A DNA stretch of 15,010 nucleotides, taken from assembly GCA_002869425.1 (NCBI GenBank), contig PKSZ01000600.1:1-15010 (forward strand), in the 5' to 3' direction. The translations under genes and the position numbers were made by a program. How positions within the stretch are numbered: position 1 is the stretch's first letter; each line of letters starts with the position of its first letter. Under the pieces are notes generated by a model, which was not told the DNA's origin, ran no database searches, and saw nothing but the letters and a program-made list of their open reading frames with translations. This document shows positions 1 through 7,285 of this stretch, piece by piece. The stretch is from Marinilabiliales bacterium (GTDB lineage: Bacteria; Bacteroidota; Bacteroidia; Bacteroidales; BM523).

Positions 1-156
1 ACTTCTTGAAGTTCTTTCAGTTTTGGCACGGATAAAAACAATTGTTTCTCCACCAATGTTTTTGTATTTCAATAGGGCGATGTCTTTTACATTCACGCCA
101 TTGCACAGATATGAAAATAACCAGTAATCACGCGATCTTTGCAATGATAGAGCCCC
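1..156 (-). pseudogene. Tyrosine recombinase fragment (SAM_5-type integrase), central part only
   Basis: Read on the minus strand, this stretch is one open frame that starts inside a catalytic domain and runs off the left edge. The residues include SRDYWLFSYLCNG, NVKDIALLKYKNI and RAKTERTSR. I recognise this pattern from Bacteroidota phage-integrase SAM_5 recombinases: a helix around the first catalytic region, then the beta hairpin leading to R-x-K-T-x-R-T. The start of the gene and its N-terminal DNA-binding domain are missing, because the frame runs into plus-strand DNA of a different recombinase near 150-158. No start codon can be assigned. The gene may continue past the window edge with its catalytic tyrosine, but it cannot be intact here. 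The family call rests on pattern memory of a short stretch. Confidence 0.65.
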
Positions 157-374
157 TGAAGTCACTCTTCCCAGACAGAAATCTGAATCCCCAAAGAATC
201 AGAATGAGTGTAATCTCTTACTGGCTAAATGTTCGAAAGATTCCAACAGAAGATGTAATGTTGCTTTCTGGCCAGAAATGGCCAAGCTCAGTGGAGATGT
301 ATCGCGTGGAAGATTCAGAAGAGCAAAGAAAAACGATAAATAAAAATTATGACCGATTATTTAAAGAAAAATAA
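156..374 (+). pseudogene. Tyrosine recombinase C-terminal fragment
   Basis: The plus strand encodes the last 70 or so residues of a tyrosine recombinase, recognisable because they align with the C-terminus of the integrase at 9312-10196. LFPDRNLNPQRIRMSV matches LFPGRNLNPRTIRQSV, NWLNEKKIP matches YWLNVRKIP, and EMYR matches AEYR with the nucleophilic tyrosine position kept. The usual H of the GH box is Q here (SGQKW against AGHRW). Similarity begins at about the AAG codon at 159; the codons before it belong to the opposite-strand integrase fragment. The N-terminal domain and most of the catalytic domain are absent, so this is a dead remnant. By eye the two copies differ clearly at the DNA level, so this is not a recent duplication of the 9312-10196 gene. 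Confidence 0.75.
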
Positions 375-615
375 AGATGTTTCTCAAAGAAAAAAAGAAC
401 AAAAATTAAAAGGTAAAAAGAAGCCTTATTCTGTCGGTGGGATTCAGTTTCCAGTTCCCCTTCTGGGCCGAAGCCTCCAAAAACTCCTAAATAATTTCTA
501 TGGTGATCTGGTGGCTAAATGCTTAAATGACCCGTTATTATTCGTAATAGTTTCTCCTCTATTTGTTGCTAATTATGGCTAAATTTGGAGCATTAATAAT
601 TTGCGCTATTACACA
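375..615. other. Intergenic stretch with no supported gene
   Basis: A frame is open at 349-582 (77 codons), but its product is lysine-rich then hydrophobic, has no recognisable domain, starts inside the integrase fragment and has no ribosome binding site I can see. I do not call it a gene. The stretch presumably carries the promoter of the pRiA4b ORF-3 gene, but I could not pick out a convincing Bacteroidota -7 box (TAnnTTTG). Confidence 0.5.
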
Positions 616-1188
616 ATGAAATTATATCAGCTAACTATTGCTCTTGAAGGCATCAAGCCAACCATTTGGAGAAGGATTCTGGTTTCGGAAAATCTTAATT
701 TTCACTACCTACATCATGTGATACAGATAGTAATGGGTTGGCAGAATTACCACCTTTGGGAATTCAAAAAAGGTGAATTTCGAATTGGATATCCAGAGCT
801 TCTGGAAGATTCTTTGGTCCAGGACGACCAAGAGGTATGTGTTAAGCATTTTCTGAAAAAAGAAGGAGATGAAATTTTGTATGAATATGACTTTGGAGAT
901 TGCTGGCTACACAAGATCAGCGTTGAGAAAATATTTGAGACAACTAAATTTAAACCCTACCCCGTTTTAGAGGCAGGCGAAAGAGCTTGTCCACCTGAAG
1001 ACTGTGGGGGTATTGGTGGTTATGAAGAACTTGTTGCAGCAATGAAAGATAAAGACCATCCCGAAAGAGAAGAATTCATAGAGTGGTTGGGTGGCCCATT
1101 TGAGCCTGAAAAGTTCACAGGTATGTATTCGATAAATCAGGCACTGAAGGGGCTTAGGGAGTATGCGAATAGGTGGAACAGGGGGTAA
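616..1188 (+). CDS. pRiA4b ORF-3 family protein (IS1096-passenger-like)
   Basis: This encodes about 190 residues of the plasmid pRiA4b ORF-3 family (PF07929), also annotated as IS1096 element passenger TnpR. Family hallmarks are the opening strand with KPTIWRRI, the HHVIQIVMGWQNYHLWEF helix, the EYDFGDCWLHKI strand, and the GERACPPEDCGG cysteine loop followed by GGYEEL. The C-terminal EEFIEWLGGPFEPEKF is also typical. A TTG 15 bases upstream (601) is in frame, but the ATG at 616 fits the family start (MKLYQLTI). The family is common on plasmids and mobile elements and has no established biochemical role. It stands alone on the plus strand, convergent with the abortive-infection-like gene, with a gap of about 39 bases. 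The gene looks intact. Confidence 0.9.
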   Translation: MKLYQLTIALEGIKPTIWRRILVSENLNFHYLHHVIQIVMGWQNYHLWEFKKGEFRIGYPELLEDSLVQDDQEVCVKHFLKKEGDEILYEYDFGDCWLHKISVEKIFETTKFKPYPVLEAGERACPPEDCGGIGGYEELVAAMKDKDHPEREEFIEWLGGPFEPEKFTGMYSINQALKGLREYANRWNRG

Positions 1189-1227
1189 TCTGAATGAATT
1201 TTAAGTAATGAGACCAAATGAAATTAT

Positions 1228-2133
1228 TTATAGTTCATCTTCTTCATACTTAATTTGAAAGAAATCCTTAGGATTATAATCCTCCGTATATCCTAACGGG
1301 ATATTAGTTAACAACCCATATTTAGTGATATAATCTTTATCTCGCCACTTTGTTCCAAAACGAGACAGAATATTAAAAAAGAATACGTACAGCTCAGGAT
1401 TTGATAGTTGAGCTCTTAATATTTTAATATATTTCTTTTTCTCTCTTTTTGTAAAGGATTTGTCCTCATCTATTAATTTTACAGCATTATATAAGTTCCG
1501 ATAATAACTGCTAACACTTGTCTGGTTTGTCCTTCCAATTTTTTTATCGTTAATTTCCACTTTCTCTTTTATCGCAGTGAATATTTCCTCTTTTCTTTCA
1601 TATTGATTAAGCTTCTCAATAGAAAACACACTCCATTCATCGTCAATCCCATAATAGAAAGAAATATATGCAATATCTGCAATTTCAATTTTTGAGAGAT
1701 TAAAATTAAAATTTGTATTTATTTCATTTAGGATTTTAATCAGCTCCCTTATTTGCATTTTAAAAATAATGAAAGCTCTCTTGCCTTTTCCTCCTTCTTT
1801 GCCTTCAATAATATGATATACATCCAGCTGTTTGACATTTTCATTATGATAATCAAGCATTTTGAAGAAATTGCTTTCAGTCTGCTTTTTTCGATTTTCC
1901 AAATTTTGTTTAAGAAGTGTAATAACAATTAGCAAAGTGCTAATAAATGCGAATATAGTACCTATAAACCCACCAAAATAACTACCAAAACTAGAAGCAA
2001 TATCATTATTTATTGTATAGGCCGAGTCGACATATTGAAATCCAGGATTAAAAATAATAAATAACATTACCACAAAGCCTGTAATCCCAAGTATTGCCAC
2101 AATAAACCAAAGTAGGGGAATAAATATTCTCAT
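1228..2133 (-). CDS. Putative phage abortive infection protein (putAbiC family), membrane-anchored
   Basis: This encodes 301 residues. There are two strong N-terminal membrane segments, roughly residues 5-30 and 46-75, and then a long soluble region. Features of the putative phage abortive infection family (putAbiC, PF16872) are the FFKMLDYHNENV helix just after the second membrane segment, the YYRNLYNAVKLIDE helix, and the KILRAQLSNPEL motif, ending with a KYGLL segment. Family members are associated with abortive infection of phage; the mechanism is not known to me. The start ATG at 2133 overlaps the stop of the methyltransferase as ATGA, so it is the last gene of a translationally coupled three-gene operon. 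In that position a membrane-bound effector is a reasonable inference, with the upstream ParB-like protein and methyltransferase as sensor or modifier. Confidence 0.75.
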   Translation of the reverse strand: MRIFIPLLWFIVAILGITGFVVMLFIIFNPGFQYVDSAYTINNDIASSFGSYFGGFIGTIFAFISTLLIVITLLKQNLENRKKQTESNFFKMLDYHNENVKQLDVYHIIEGKEGGKGKRAFIIFKMQIRELIKILNEINTNFNFNLSKIEIADIAYISFYYGIDDEWSVFSIEKLNQYERKEEIFTAIKEKVEINDKKIGRTNQTSVSSYYRNLYNAVKLIDEDKSFTKREKKKYIKILRAQLSNPELYVFFFNILSRFGTKWRDKDYITKYGLLTNIPLGYTEDYNPKDFFQIKYEEDEL

Positions 2134-3044
2134 ACAGATTTTCTTACTGACTGCTTATATTTAATGCTTGATGTTTTTCTATTAAATCTAAACTGCAATG
2201 GATTCCAGTTCTGTACTTGAGGCAGGTCAAGATTTTGGCTAAAAAATAATGCCTCTTGACCAGTTACAGGTTTGAATGCAGTATGTTTGAACGAATATTC
2301 CTTGGTATAAAAACCACTATAAATTGATCTTATTTCTGGGACATTATCATAAGATACAATCCATTTTAAATTGCGGATTCTTTTAATCCTATTGCCAACA
2401 ACCTCGTGGTCTTTATGCTTGCAATGGTTCACGTACAAGGAATCTCCTTTTAGATAATATGGGGGGTCGAAATAGAAAATTGTATTAGTATTTTCAGCCT
2501 CATTTTCAATTTTGTCGATAAGCCTAATCGCATCCCATTTGAATAACCTAATTCTTTCTTTCTTATCACGAATTTTAATAATTCGATTAATAATATCTTG
2601 CTTATTAAATCTACAATCAATTAAATACTCTCCTTTTTGCTCAAGTCCTCCGATACAACCTGATCTTAGAATGCCAGACCTGTTAGTCCTGTTAAGATAT
2701 AATGTAGAAAACCCCAGCTCCAATATATCAACATGTTTTTTCTTCTTTTGTACTTCCTTCTGCTTGTACCATTGCTCAACTGTTATCTCTGTTTCAAATA
2801 TTAGTTTTATTAATTCATCGGAACGATATAGAGCAGAATACCAAAATGCATAAATGGACCTGTCAATATCATTTATTGTAATTTTCTCAACAAAACCTTC
2901 GAGTAATAAGAACAAAGCAACAGAAGCTCCGCCTGCGTAAGGCTCAACATAGTGGCCAGTGATCTGGTTATCAATACAGATTCTTGCAAGAAATGCAGCA
3001 AGTTTGTTTTTGCCCCCAGGATATCTCAATGGTGAATAAAACAC
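2130..3044 (-). CDS. DNA adenine methyltransferase, class D12 (Dam/DpnIIA type)
   Basis: This 304-residue protein transfers a methyl group from S-adenosylmethionine to N6 of adenine in DNA. Class D12 motifs are all present: SPLRYPGGK at residues 4-12, the SAM-binding EPYAGG at 34-39, NDID at 58-61, the LNRTNRSGI segment near 117-125, and the catalytic DPPY at 193-196. The late VSYDN and HTAFKP segments also fit the family. GATC is the usual target of close Dam/DpnII relatives, but the site cannot be read from sequence. The start is GTG at 3044, whose G is the last base of the upstream TAG stop (TAGTG), and the stop overlaps the next ATG (ATGA). No cognate restriction endonuclease lies beside it. 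The protein looks complete and should be active. Confidence 0.93.
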   Translation of the reverse strand: MFYSPLRYPGGKNKLAAFLARICIDNQITGHYVEPYAGGASVALFLLLEGFVEKITINDIDRSIYAFWYSALYRSDELIKLIFETEITVEQWYKQKEVQKKKKHVDILELGFSTLYLNRTNRSGILRSGCIGGLEQKGEYLIDCRFNKQDIINRIIKIRDKKERIRLFKWDAIRLIDKIENEAENTNTIFYFDPPYYLKGDSLYVNHCKHKDHEVVGNRIKRIRNLKWIVSYDNVPEIRSIYSGFYTKEYSFKHTAFKPVTGQEALFFSQNLDLPQVQNWNPLQFRFNRKTSSIKYKQSVRKSV

Positions 3045-4606
3045 TATTCTTCTTCAATTAAAATATTATTACTAAATACTTGGAACAAAGGTAGCAAATG
3101 TTCCCAAGCTCTTTTATTATGTTCTACATCAATTAATGTTTTTAGATTATGAACTGCTAAATCTAACCCATCCTTTATTCTTTCAATAAAATGCTTGATA
3201 TTTTTTAGTGTTACTGGGTCAAAATGATCATCTAGCTCATTTTTAATAATATAATCAAGCATAACCTTCAAACCAGAAACATATTCTTTATCAATATTAA
3301 ACTTCAAGATACTCATGATTGGCTCTGGGTCTATTTCTTCTGAAACCTTGTACTTTCCTTTTATATGAGCAATTAGTGTATTCACTTTCGTAAGCCCATT
3401 CTTTCTCCTTTCTTCATTGCTTTTAGTTCCAGTATCATCCAATAAGGATTTAGTCTCAATATAGTAATAAAGAACTTGCTCAAGATAAGTCCTTAATAGA
3501 ATAGCAAACGAATATTTTTTATCTATTGGAAGATTTTTTAGCTCAGTAAACAAACTATCTAACTTGTCATTGTCAAAAACTATTTCTATTTCTCTATCAA
3601 TGATAAATTGTTGAAACTGTTTTTTTGATCTTCTCCTTCTTCTTGTTGTTGTCTTTGCTTTTTCTTGATCAAGGCTTGCTCTATTCTCTTTTGTTCTGCT
3701 AACAGTTGCAGAATCTTGTTCTTGTATGGAAAAATCAAAATCTGAATGATTCTCTAACTCACTAACAAATTTCTTTTTATCCTCTTCCTTGTTAAACTCT
3801 CGTGAAAATCCCTCCGCATCAATCAATCTTTTGAAAACAACACGGATTCTTTTCTCGAACTCAGGTCTTGGTAGGGTAATATTTAATTCTCCATTGTCCT
3901 GGGAAAACTCAACACCTATTATTTTCCTTGCATCTTCATACGTGTATAATCTTTCCAAATTTGTAAACTCAAAATCTCCAACCTCCAAAATAATATTATC
4001 ACAGCTTGCTAAAATCTCTTTCCCTTCATAAAATAAGTTGTAAGCTTTCAGTGGTCTTACTACTCTCGCTCTTGTTTCATTTAACACATCACAAATATCT
4101 TCAATTGAAAGTCCATCTTCATAATACATCTCAGCAACAAAAGAATATTGATTGCCAGTTTTCCACTTATGCAACGTATAGCCATTATGTCTTTCATAAA
4201 TTATTGGGTTTGCCATTAGCCTATTTGGAGCAATCCAGCATTTTAATTTTCTATCTACCTGAAAGCCATTTTCAATACAATTTTTAATTAATGTATTTGC
4301 CTTAGCTGCAGTTAAATACTTCTTTGGCTCTTTTAAAAGCTTTAATGCAGCAGTTCTGCGATTTCCTTCCAATACAATTTTCTTGTTACCTTCAATACAA
4401 ATAATAGGTTCTTCCCCTACAAAGTATCCTTCTTCAGAAATTTTTTTTGCAAGGTCATATACCTTCTCATTTTCAATTAGGAACTGCATAATCTGGGTCT
4501 GGTTTAATGCATTTCCAGTAAAGCGAACTCGGGGGTTTTTAATATCAAGTCTTAATGTAGATAGCTTGTATTCAAATGTTTCCCAGGTATTATAATCTAT
4601 ATACAT
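3044..4606 (-). CDS. ParB/Srx N-terminal domain protein, large, defence-associated (inferred)
   Basis: The protein has 520 residues. Near residues 50-90 is a ParB-like fold: DLAKKISEEGYF, a short strand with PIICIEGNKK, then the diagnostic LEGNRRTAALKLL (EGNRR at 79-83), equivalent to the GERR box of ParB/sulfiredoxin domains. In ParB this box takes part in CTP or nucleotide binding. A candidate helix-turn-helix region follows (GLSIEDICDVLNETRARVVRPL), as expected for a ParB-type DNA binder. Near residue 320 is a basic TTTRRRRRSKK stretch, and the last 180 residues look helical and were not recognised. It is much longer than a typical chromosomal ParB and has no ParA beside it, so a partition role is unlikely. 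It is the first gene of the operon with the D12 methyltransferase and the abortive-infection-like gene. Confidence 0.7.
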   Translation of the reverse strand: MYIDYNTWETFEYKLSTLRLDIKNPRVRFTGNALNQTQIMQFLIENEKVYDLAKKISEEGYFVGEEPIICIEGNKKIVLEGNRRTAALKLLKEPKKYLTAAKANTLIKNCIENGFQVDRKLKCWIAPNRLMANPIIYERHNGYTLHKWKTGNQYSFVAEMYYEDGLSIEDICDVLNETRARVVRPLKAYNLFYEGKEILASCDNIILEVGDFEFTNLERLYTYEDARKIIGVEFSQDNGELNITLPRPEFEKRIRVVFKRLIDAEGFSREFNKEEDKKKFVSELENHSDFDFSIQEQDSATVSRTKENRASLDQEKAKTTTRRRRRSKKQFQQFIIDREIEIVFDNDKLDSLFTELKNLPIDKKYSFAILLRTYLEQVLYYYIETKSLLDDTGTKSNEERRKNGLTKVNTLIAHIKGKYKVSEEIDPEPIMSILKFNIDKEYVSGLKVMLDYIIKNELDDHFDPVTLKNIKHFIERIKDGLDLAVHNLKTLIDVEHNKRAWEHLLPLFQVFSNNILIEEE

Positions 4607-4742
4607 ATCAATGATTTAAAAGTTAAAACTCCTCTAGCACATTACCGACACAAATTTCGTATGCTCAGATTATCAGTTGGCTTTATCAGTTTGTTTTCAT
4701 TAATAACTATAATAGTTATCTATATTTATTTATAACAGATTA
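4607..4742 (-). promoter_or_regulatory. Probable promoter/operator region of the ParB-methyltransferase-Abi operon
   Basis: This 136-base, very AT-rich gap separates the two minus-strand gene blocks. It holds a perfect odd palindrome at 4703-4719 (ATAACTAT-A-ATAGTTAT) and two copies of TTATCAGTT at 4670-4678 and 4683-4691, 13 bases apart. A longer match, CAGATTATCARTT, occurs at 4666-4678 and 4736-4748. Such repeats suit an operator bound by a dimer, but there is no direct proof. I could not identify a confident Bacteroidota -33/-7 promoter pair. Confidence 0.4.
4703..4719. repeat. Perfect 17-base palindrome with CTATAATAG core
   Basis: The arms ATAACTAT and ATAGTTAT are exact reverse complements around one A. 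The core, CTATAATAG, recurs in the palindrome at 7204-7218, which sits upstream of the other minus-strand block. It lies about 97 bases upstream of the ParB-like start, so it is a candidate operator. Confidence 0.5.
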
Positions 4743-5312
4743 TCAATTCTGTAAATGTTTTTCAAGAATTACACAATAACGAAGATTAAGCGTTTCATTT
4801 TTAAAAATATCATAGGCTGTCTGATATTTCTCATCTTCTATGCATTTCACCACATTTATTAAATATCTATCTATGAATTCGAAAATTTGTTTTTGGTCTT
4901 TTCTTGAGTTTATCCATCCCACAAGAATCTGACTAATGATGTAATATTGTTCCAGTTCCTTTGATATTTTTTCATAATCACAATTTAACATTTCTTCTCG
5001 TAATTTCCTGAATGAGGCCATGTAGTTACAATTATCCTCTAATCCCTTATAATCGACTATCGCTGAGGTGATATAACACCCGCCACCAGAGAAAACCTTT
5101 GATAAGATGCCCCATAACGCAGATATCCAGCCAATAGCATCTTGAATCCAGCTATAAGCATAGTCTTTATCTCTTTCCATTCTTTGACGTTCATTATAAT
5201 CAGCGCTTCTCACGCATTCCCTTGATCTATTTACGATATCTCTTTCGCAATTTGAACAATATGTATTATCGCTACTACCAATATCTCGACTACAACCTCT
5301 ACAGTATGACAT
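4743..5312 (-). CDS. Zinc-ribbon protein with CFI-box domain
   Basis: This 189-residue protein opens with a four-cysteine zinc ribbon (C4-x2-C7-x11-C19-x2-C22). A tryptophan-rich hydrophobic or amphipathic helix follows at about 54-73 (WIQDAIGWISALWGILSKVF). Then comes GGGCYITSAIVDYKGLEDN with FRKLREEML, from residue 79 to about 108. That stretch matches the pattern C-[FY]-I-T-[TS]-A ... D-x-C ... FR-x-[LF]-R that I know from proteins labelled CFI-box-CTERM domain. Its activity is not known to me. The remaining 80 residues are helical and unrecognised. It starts seven bases after the GTPase stop, so the two are surely co-transcribed. The zinc ribbon joined to a CFI box beside a GTPase suggests a regulatory or membrane-adaptor role; that is inference only. 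Confidence 0.65.
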   Translation of the reverse strand: MSYCRGCSRDIGSSDNTYCSNCERDIVNRSRECVRSADYNERQRMERDKDYAYSWIQDAIGWISALWGILSKVFSGGGCYITSAIVDYKGLEDNCNYMASFRKLREEMLNCDYEKISKELEQYYIISQILVGWINSRKDQKQIFEFIDRYLINVVKCIEDEKYQTAYDIFKNETLNLRYCVILEKHLQN

Positions 5313-5319
5313 TGTTTGA

Positions 5320-6147
5320 CTATTTAAATAATTTCTTCTTTCCCTTTAACGACATCAGCTCTGTCGGGTCTTTTACTTCTCTATTCAATGATGCTTTAAT
5401 TCTAACAGCCTCTGGCAAGTATTCGAGCATTTTATCAAGCACCAATCCATGGTTCCATCTTTTTCTAGCTGAACAAATAACTATCTGGTCCTTTGTTAAA
5501 GAAACATAATCAATAAGCTTTTCAATAATATCATCTGTCCTATGATTTATCAGCTTCAGCAAATTTTTGGTTGGTTGATTAAAATCTGTATCCCAACCAA
5601 TCATTCCTTTCAATTCCTGATCTTGTGGCAGTAAAATCTGATCAACCTTATTTAGAACAACCACAAGGTTATTCCTATAACCAGTCATATCGAGTACATA
5701 TTTCATGTTCTCTTGAATATGTCCTATGTCTCTACTAGAACCATCTAATACCCAATATAACATGTCATGCTTAGGGATTTCTTCAATCCACATTTTCAGG
5801 TACTTATCTTCCAGCTCTTTTGATTCTCCTAGCCCTGGTCCATCAGTAAACTGAACTTTCAAACCTTCTTCACTTGTTACAATGAATGAAAAGAAATCCT
5901 TAGTTACAGATTTTACAGAGCCAGTCTCTAATTTCTCTAAGATTCTATCATAAGCCATTGAATCAGCATCAATTTTTTCCTTTTGAATGCGAAAAATAGA
6001 TTTCAAAAGCTCTGTTTTTCCAACACCTGTCTGTCCTATGCCAATAATTTTTACTGGAATTTCCATATTCCTCTTCATTATTTCTTCTTGCTCATTAGAC
6101 AGCTTTAGCTCTTTAAGCAATTTGTCTATTTTGTTCTTATTTACCAT
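5320..6147 (-). CDS. P-loop GTPase (TRAFAC class, YfjP/Era-like)
   Basis: This 275-residue GTPase has every nucleotide-binding motif in order: G1 P-loop GQTGVGKT at 38-45, G3 DGPG at 102-105, G4 NKVD at 166-169 and G5 SAR at 226-228. A short helical extension (residues 1-30) precedes the G domain and only about 45 residues follow it, so no dynamin-like stalk is visible. The DGPGLGE switch and the YWVLDGSSRD segment recall YfjP/YeeP and other HSR1-related GTPases found in accessory DNA. It probably acts as a GTP-driven switch. Neighbours are the GIY-YIG-like gene 49 bases upstream and the CFI-box gene 7 bases downstream, in the same orientation, so a shared pathway is likely. The partner and effector are unknown. 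Confidence 0.85.
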   Translation of the reverse strand: MVNKNKIDKLLKELKLSNEQEEIMKRNMEIPVKIIGIGQTGVGKTELLKSIFRIQKEKIDADSMAYDRILEKLETGSVKSVTKDFFSFIVTSEEGLKVQFTDGPGLGESKELEDKYLKMWIEEIPKHDMLYWVLDGSSRDIGHIQENMKYVLDMTGYRNNLVVVLNKVDQILLPQDQELKGMIGWDTDFNQPTKNLLKLINHRTDDIIEKLIDYVSLTKDQIVICSARKRWNHGLVLDKMLEYLPEAVRIKASLNREVKDPTELMSLKGKKKLFK

Positions 6148-6196
6148 TCTTGATATTTGATTTGTCGATGTTTCAATTTCCTTAAATACTACTTTC

Positions 6197-6685
6197 TCAA
6201 TTTCTAAAACAGAGTGATTCTTCTTTAAGCGGCTTGTATGAACCTATATTGGTTACTTGCAAATCATATCCTGTATAGCTTATTTTGCATGGCTTATCAT
6301 TACATAATGGCTGGTTATTATTAATTAAACAGCATTCAACATATTGAATCACCTTTGGAGATATCTGCTGGATTTCTTCGAGAATTATCTTTCCGACTTT
6401 AACATAAGAATTCTTTGTACATTTTTTCATAATACATTTACCCGTATCATCATTAAAATGCTCAAGAATACGATCTCTAACTGTTTCGTCATTTTGTCTT
6501 TTATAAGATTTCCCAATGTATATTGGTCGCTTTGGGAAGAAGACAATACCACCTTGCCTAGTTTTATAAGCACACACATACATATACACAGCTTCTTCTA
6601 AGTCTAGATATTTACTTTTAGACTTAGTAATAGTTTCTTTATCATTCATTATTCTTGTGGACCATTGTACAGTAACCTTCTTCAT
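6197..6685 (-). CDS. GIY-YIG nuclease-like protein
   Basis: The product looks like a compact GIY-YIG nuclease domain. In order there are AVYMYVC (the GIY position, degenerate), PIYIGKS (the YIG position), VRDRILEHF (the conserved arginine helix), and VECCLINNNQPLCND (metal-binding glutamate and terminal N). GIY-YIG enzymes cut DNA with one metal ion and occur in homing endonucleases, UvrC and phage-defence restriction enzymes. The frame is open to 6844, but that part overlaps the upstream gene. I chose ATG 6685 because AAAGG lies nine bases before it; ATG 6721 and ATG 6730 are alternatives. Degenerate first motif and no visible DNA-binding domain mean catalytic activity is not assured. Confidence 0.6.
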   Translation of the reverse strand: MKKVTVQWSTRIMNDKETITKSKSKYLDLEEAVYMYVCAYKTRQGGIVFFPKRPIYIGKSYKRQNDETVRDRILEHFNDDTGKCIMKKCTKNSYVKVGKIILEEIQQISPKVIQYVECCLINNNQPLCNDKPCKISYTGYDLQVTNIGSYKPLKEESLCFRN

Positions 6686-6734
6686 TTTTATGAACCTTTG
6701 TAATGAGGGTAGTTTTTCCATAATAAGCATATAT

Positions 6735-7073
6735 TTAATCTTCTTTATCAAGATTATGTTTACACCTGGAACAATATCCACCATTATCATATGATTCCAA
6801 TAGCTCATCATAGGGAATAGGCTCTCCACATAGTTCGCAATCATTCTGAGGAAACTTCTTCATAATCTGTTCCTTTAGAACTTTCCTTTGACTTCTTGTT
6901 AATGATTCTGTTCCGTTTGAAATAATATATTTTGCTACACCAATCTCTGTAGGATGATCTAAATAACCATGATCAACTAGTTCTTTTAAGAATATGATAA
7001 ATGTATAGACTTCATGATTACCCTCTTTTTCAGCTCTTATAATGTCTTCCCTTGAAAAGTCAATTAACGTCAT
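6735..7073 (-). CDS. Small conserved protein with C-terminal zinc ribbon
   Basis: This 112-residue protein has an N-terminal helical region (EVYTFIIFLKELVDHGYLD, then a GVAKYIISNG segment). It ends in a four-cysteine zinc-binding module, C79-x2-C82-GEPIPYDEL ... C101-x2-C104. I have a memory of small bacterial proteins with this architecture annotated as hypothetical, but no function. It is the first gene of the minus-strand block; the GIY-YIG-like gene follows closely, 4 to 49 bases away depending on which start that gene uses. A short zinc-ribbon protein at the head of an operon could be a nucleic-acid-binding or protein-binding adaptor; nothing in the sequence decides between them. The ATG at 7073 has AGGA about 15 bases upstream. 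Confidence 0.7.
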   Translation of the reverse strand: MTLIDFSREDIIRAEKEGNHEVYTFIIFLKELVDHGYLDHPTEIGVAKYIISNGTESLTRSQRKVLKEQIMKKFPQNDCELCGEPIPYDELLESYDNGGYCSRCKHNLDKED

Positions 7074-7203
7074 AATAATGAATATTTATCCTTATGGCTT
7101 AAATTTAATTATTTATTCCTTGCTTGTAATATTCCAACCACTCTAGTTATCAACGTGTTTAACACATTTAGATAATACCTCAATCTTATTTTGTTCTTAC
7201 CAT

Positions 7204-7218
7204 GATCTATAATAGATC
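7204..7218. repeat. Perfect 15-base palindrome with CTATAATAG core and two GATC sites
   Basis: GATCTAT and ATAGATC are exact reverse complements around one A. The core CTATAATAG is the same as in the palindrome at 4703-4719. Both arms end in GATC, the usual target of Dam/DpnII-like methyltransferases such as the D12 enzyme encoded at 2130-3044. It lies about 131 bases upstream of the start at 7073, so it is a candidate operator. Confidence 0.5.
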
Positions 7219-7262
7219 ACCATGCCAACATCCATAGTTCCAGAATGTATCAAATTGTTACC

Positions 7263-7285
7263 CTGGTATTATATATTAATACCAG
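7263..7285. repeat. Stem-loop, 9-bp stem with 5-base loop
   Basis: CTGGTATTA and TAATACCAG pair perfectly around TATAT. The T-rich tract lies on the 5' side when read on the minus strand, and the plus strand has A-rich sequence after the stem. It is therefore not a normal intrinsic terminator in either direction and is more likely a protein-binding or structural site. Confidence 0.45.

Noticed and set aside
349..582. 77-codon plus-strand frame after the integrase fragment
   Set aside because: It begins inside the fragment, is lysine-rich then hydrophobic without any domain, and has no visible ribosome binding site.
3044..4606. Plasmid partition ParB
   Set aside because: No ParA, no origin and a much longer protein than partition ParB; the methyltransferase and Abi-like neighbours point elsewhere.
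7263..7285. Intrinsic terminator
   Set aside because: The stem is AT-rich, and the T tract is on the wrong side for minus-strand transcripts; plus-strand sequence after it is A-rich.
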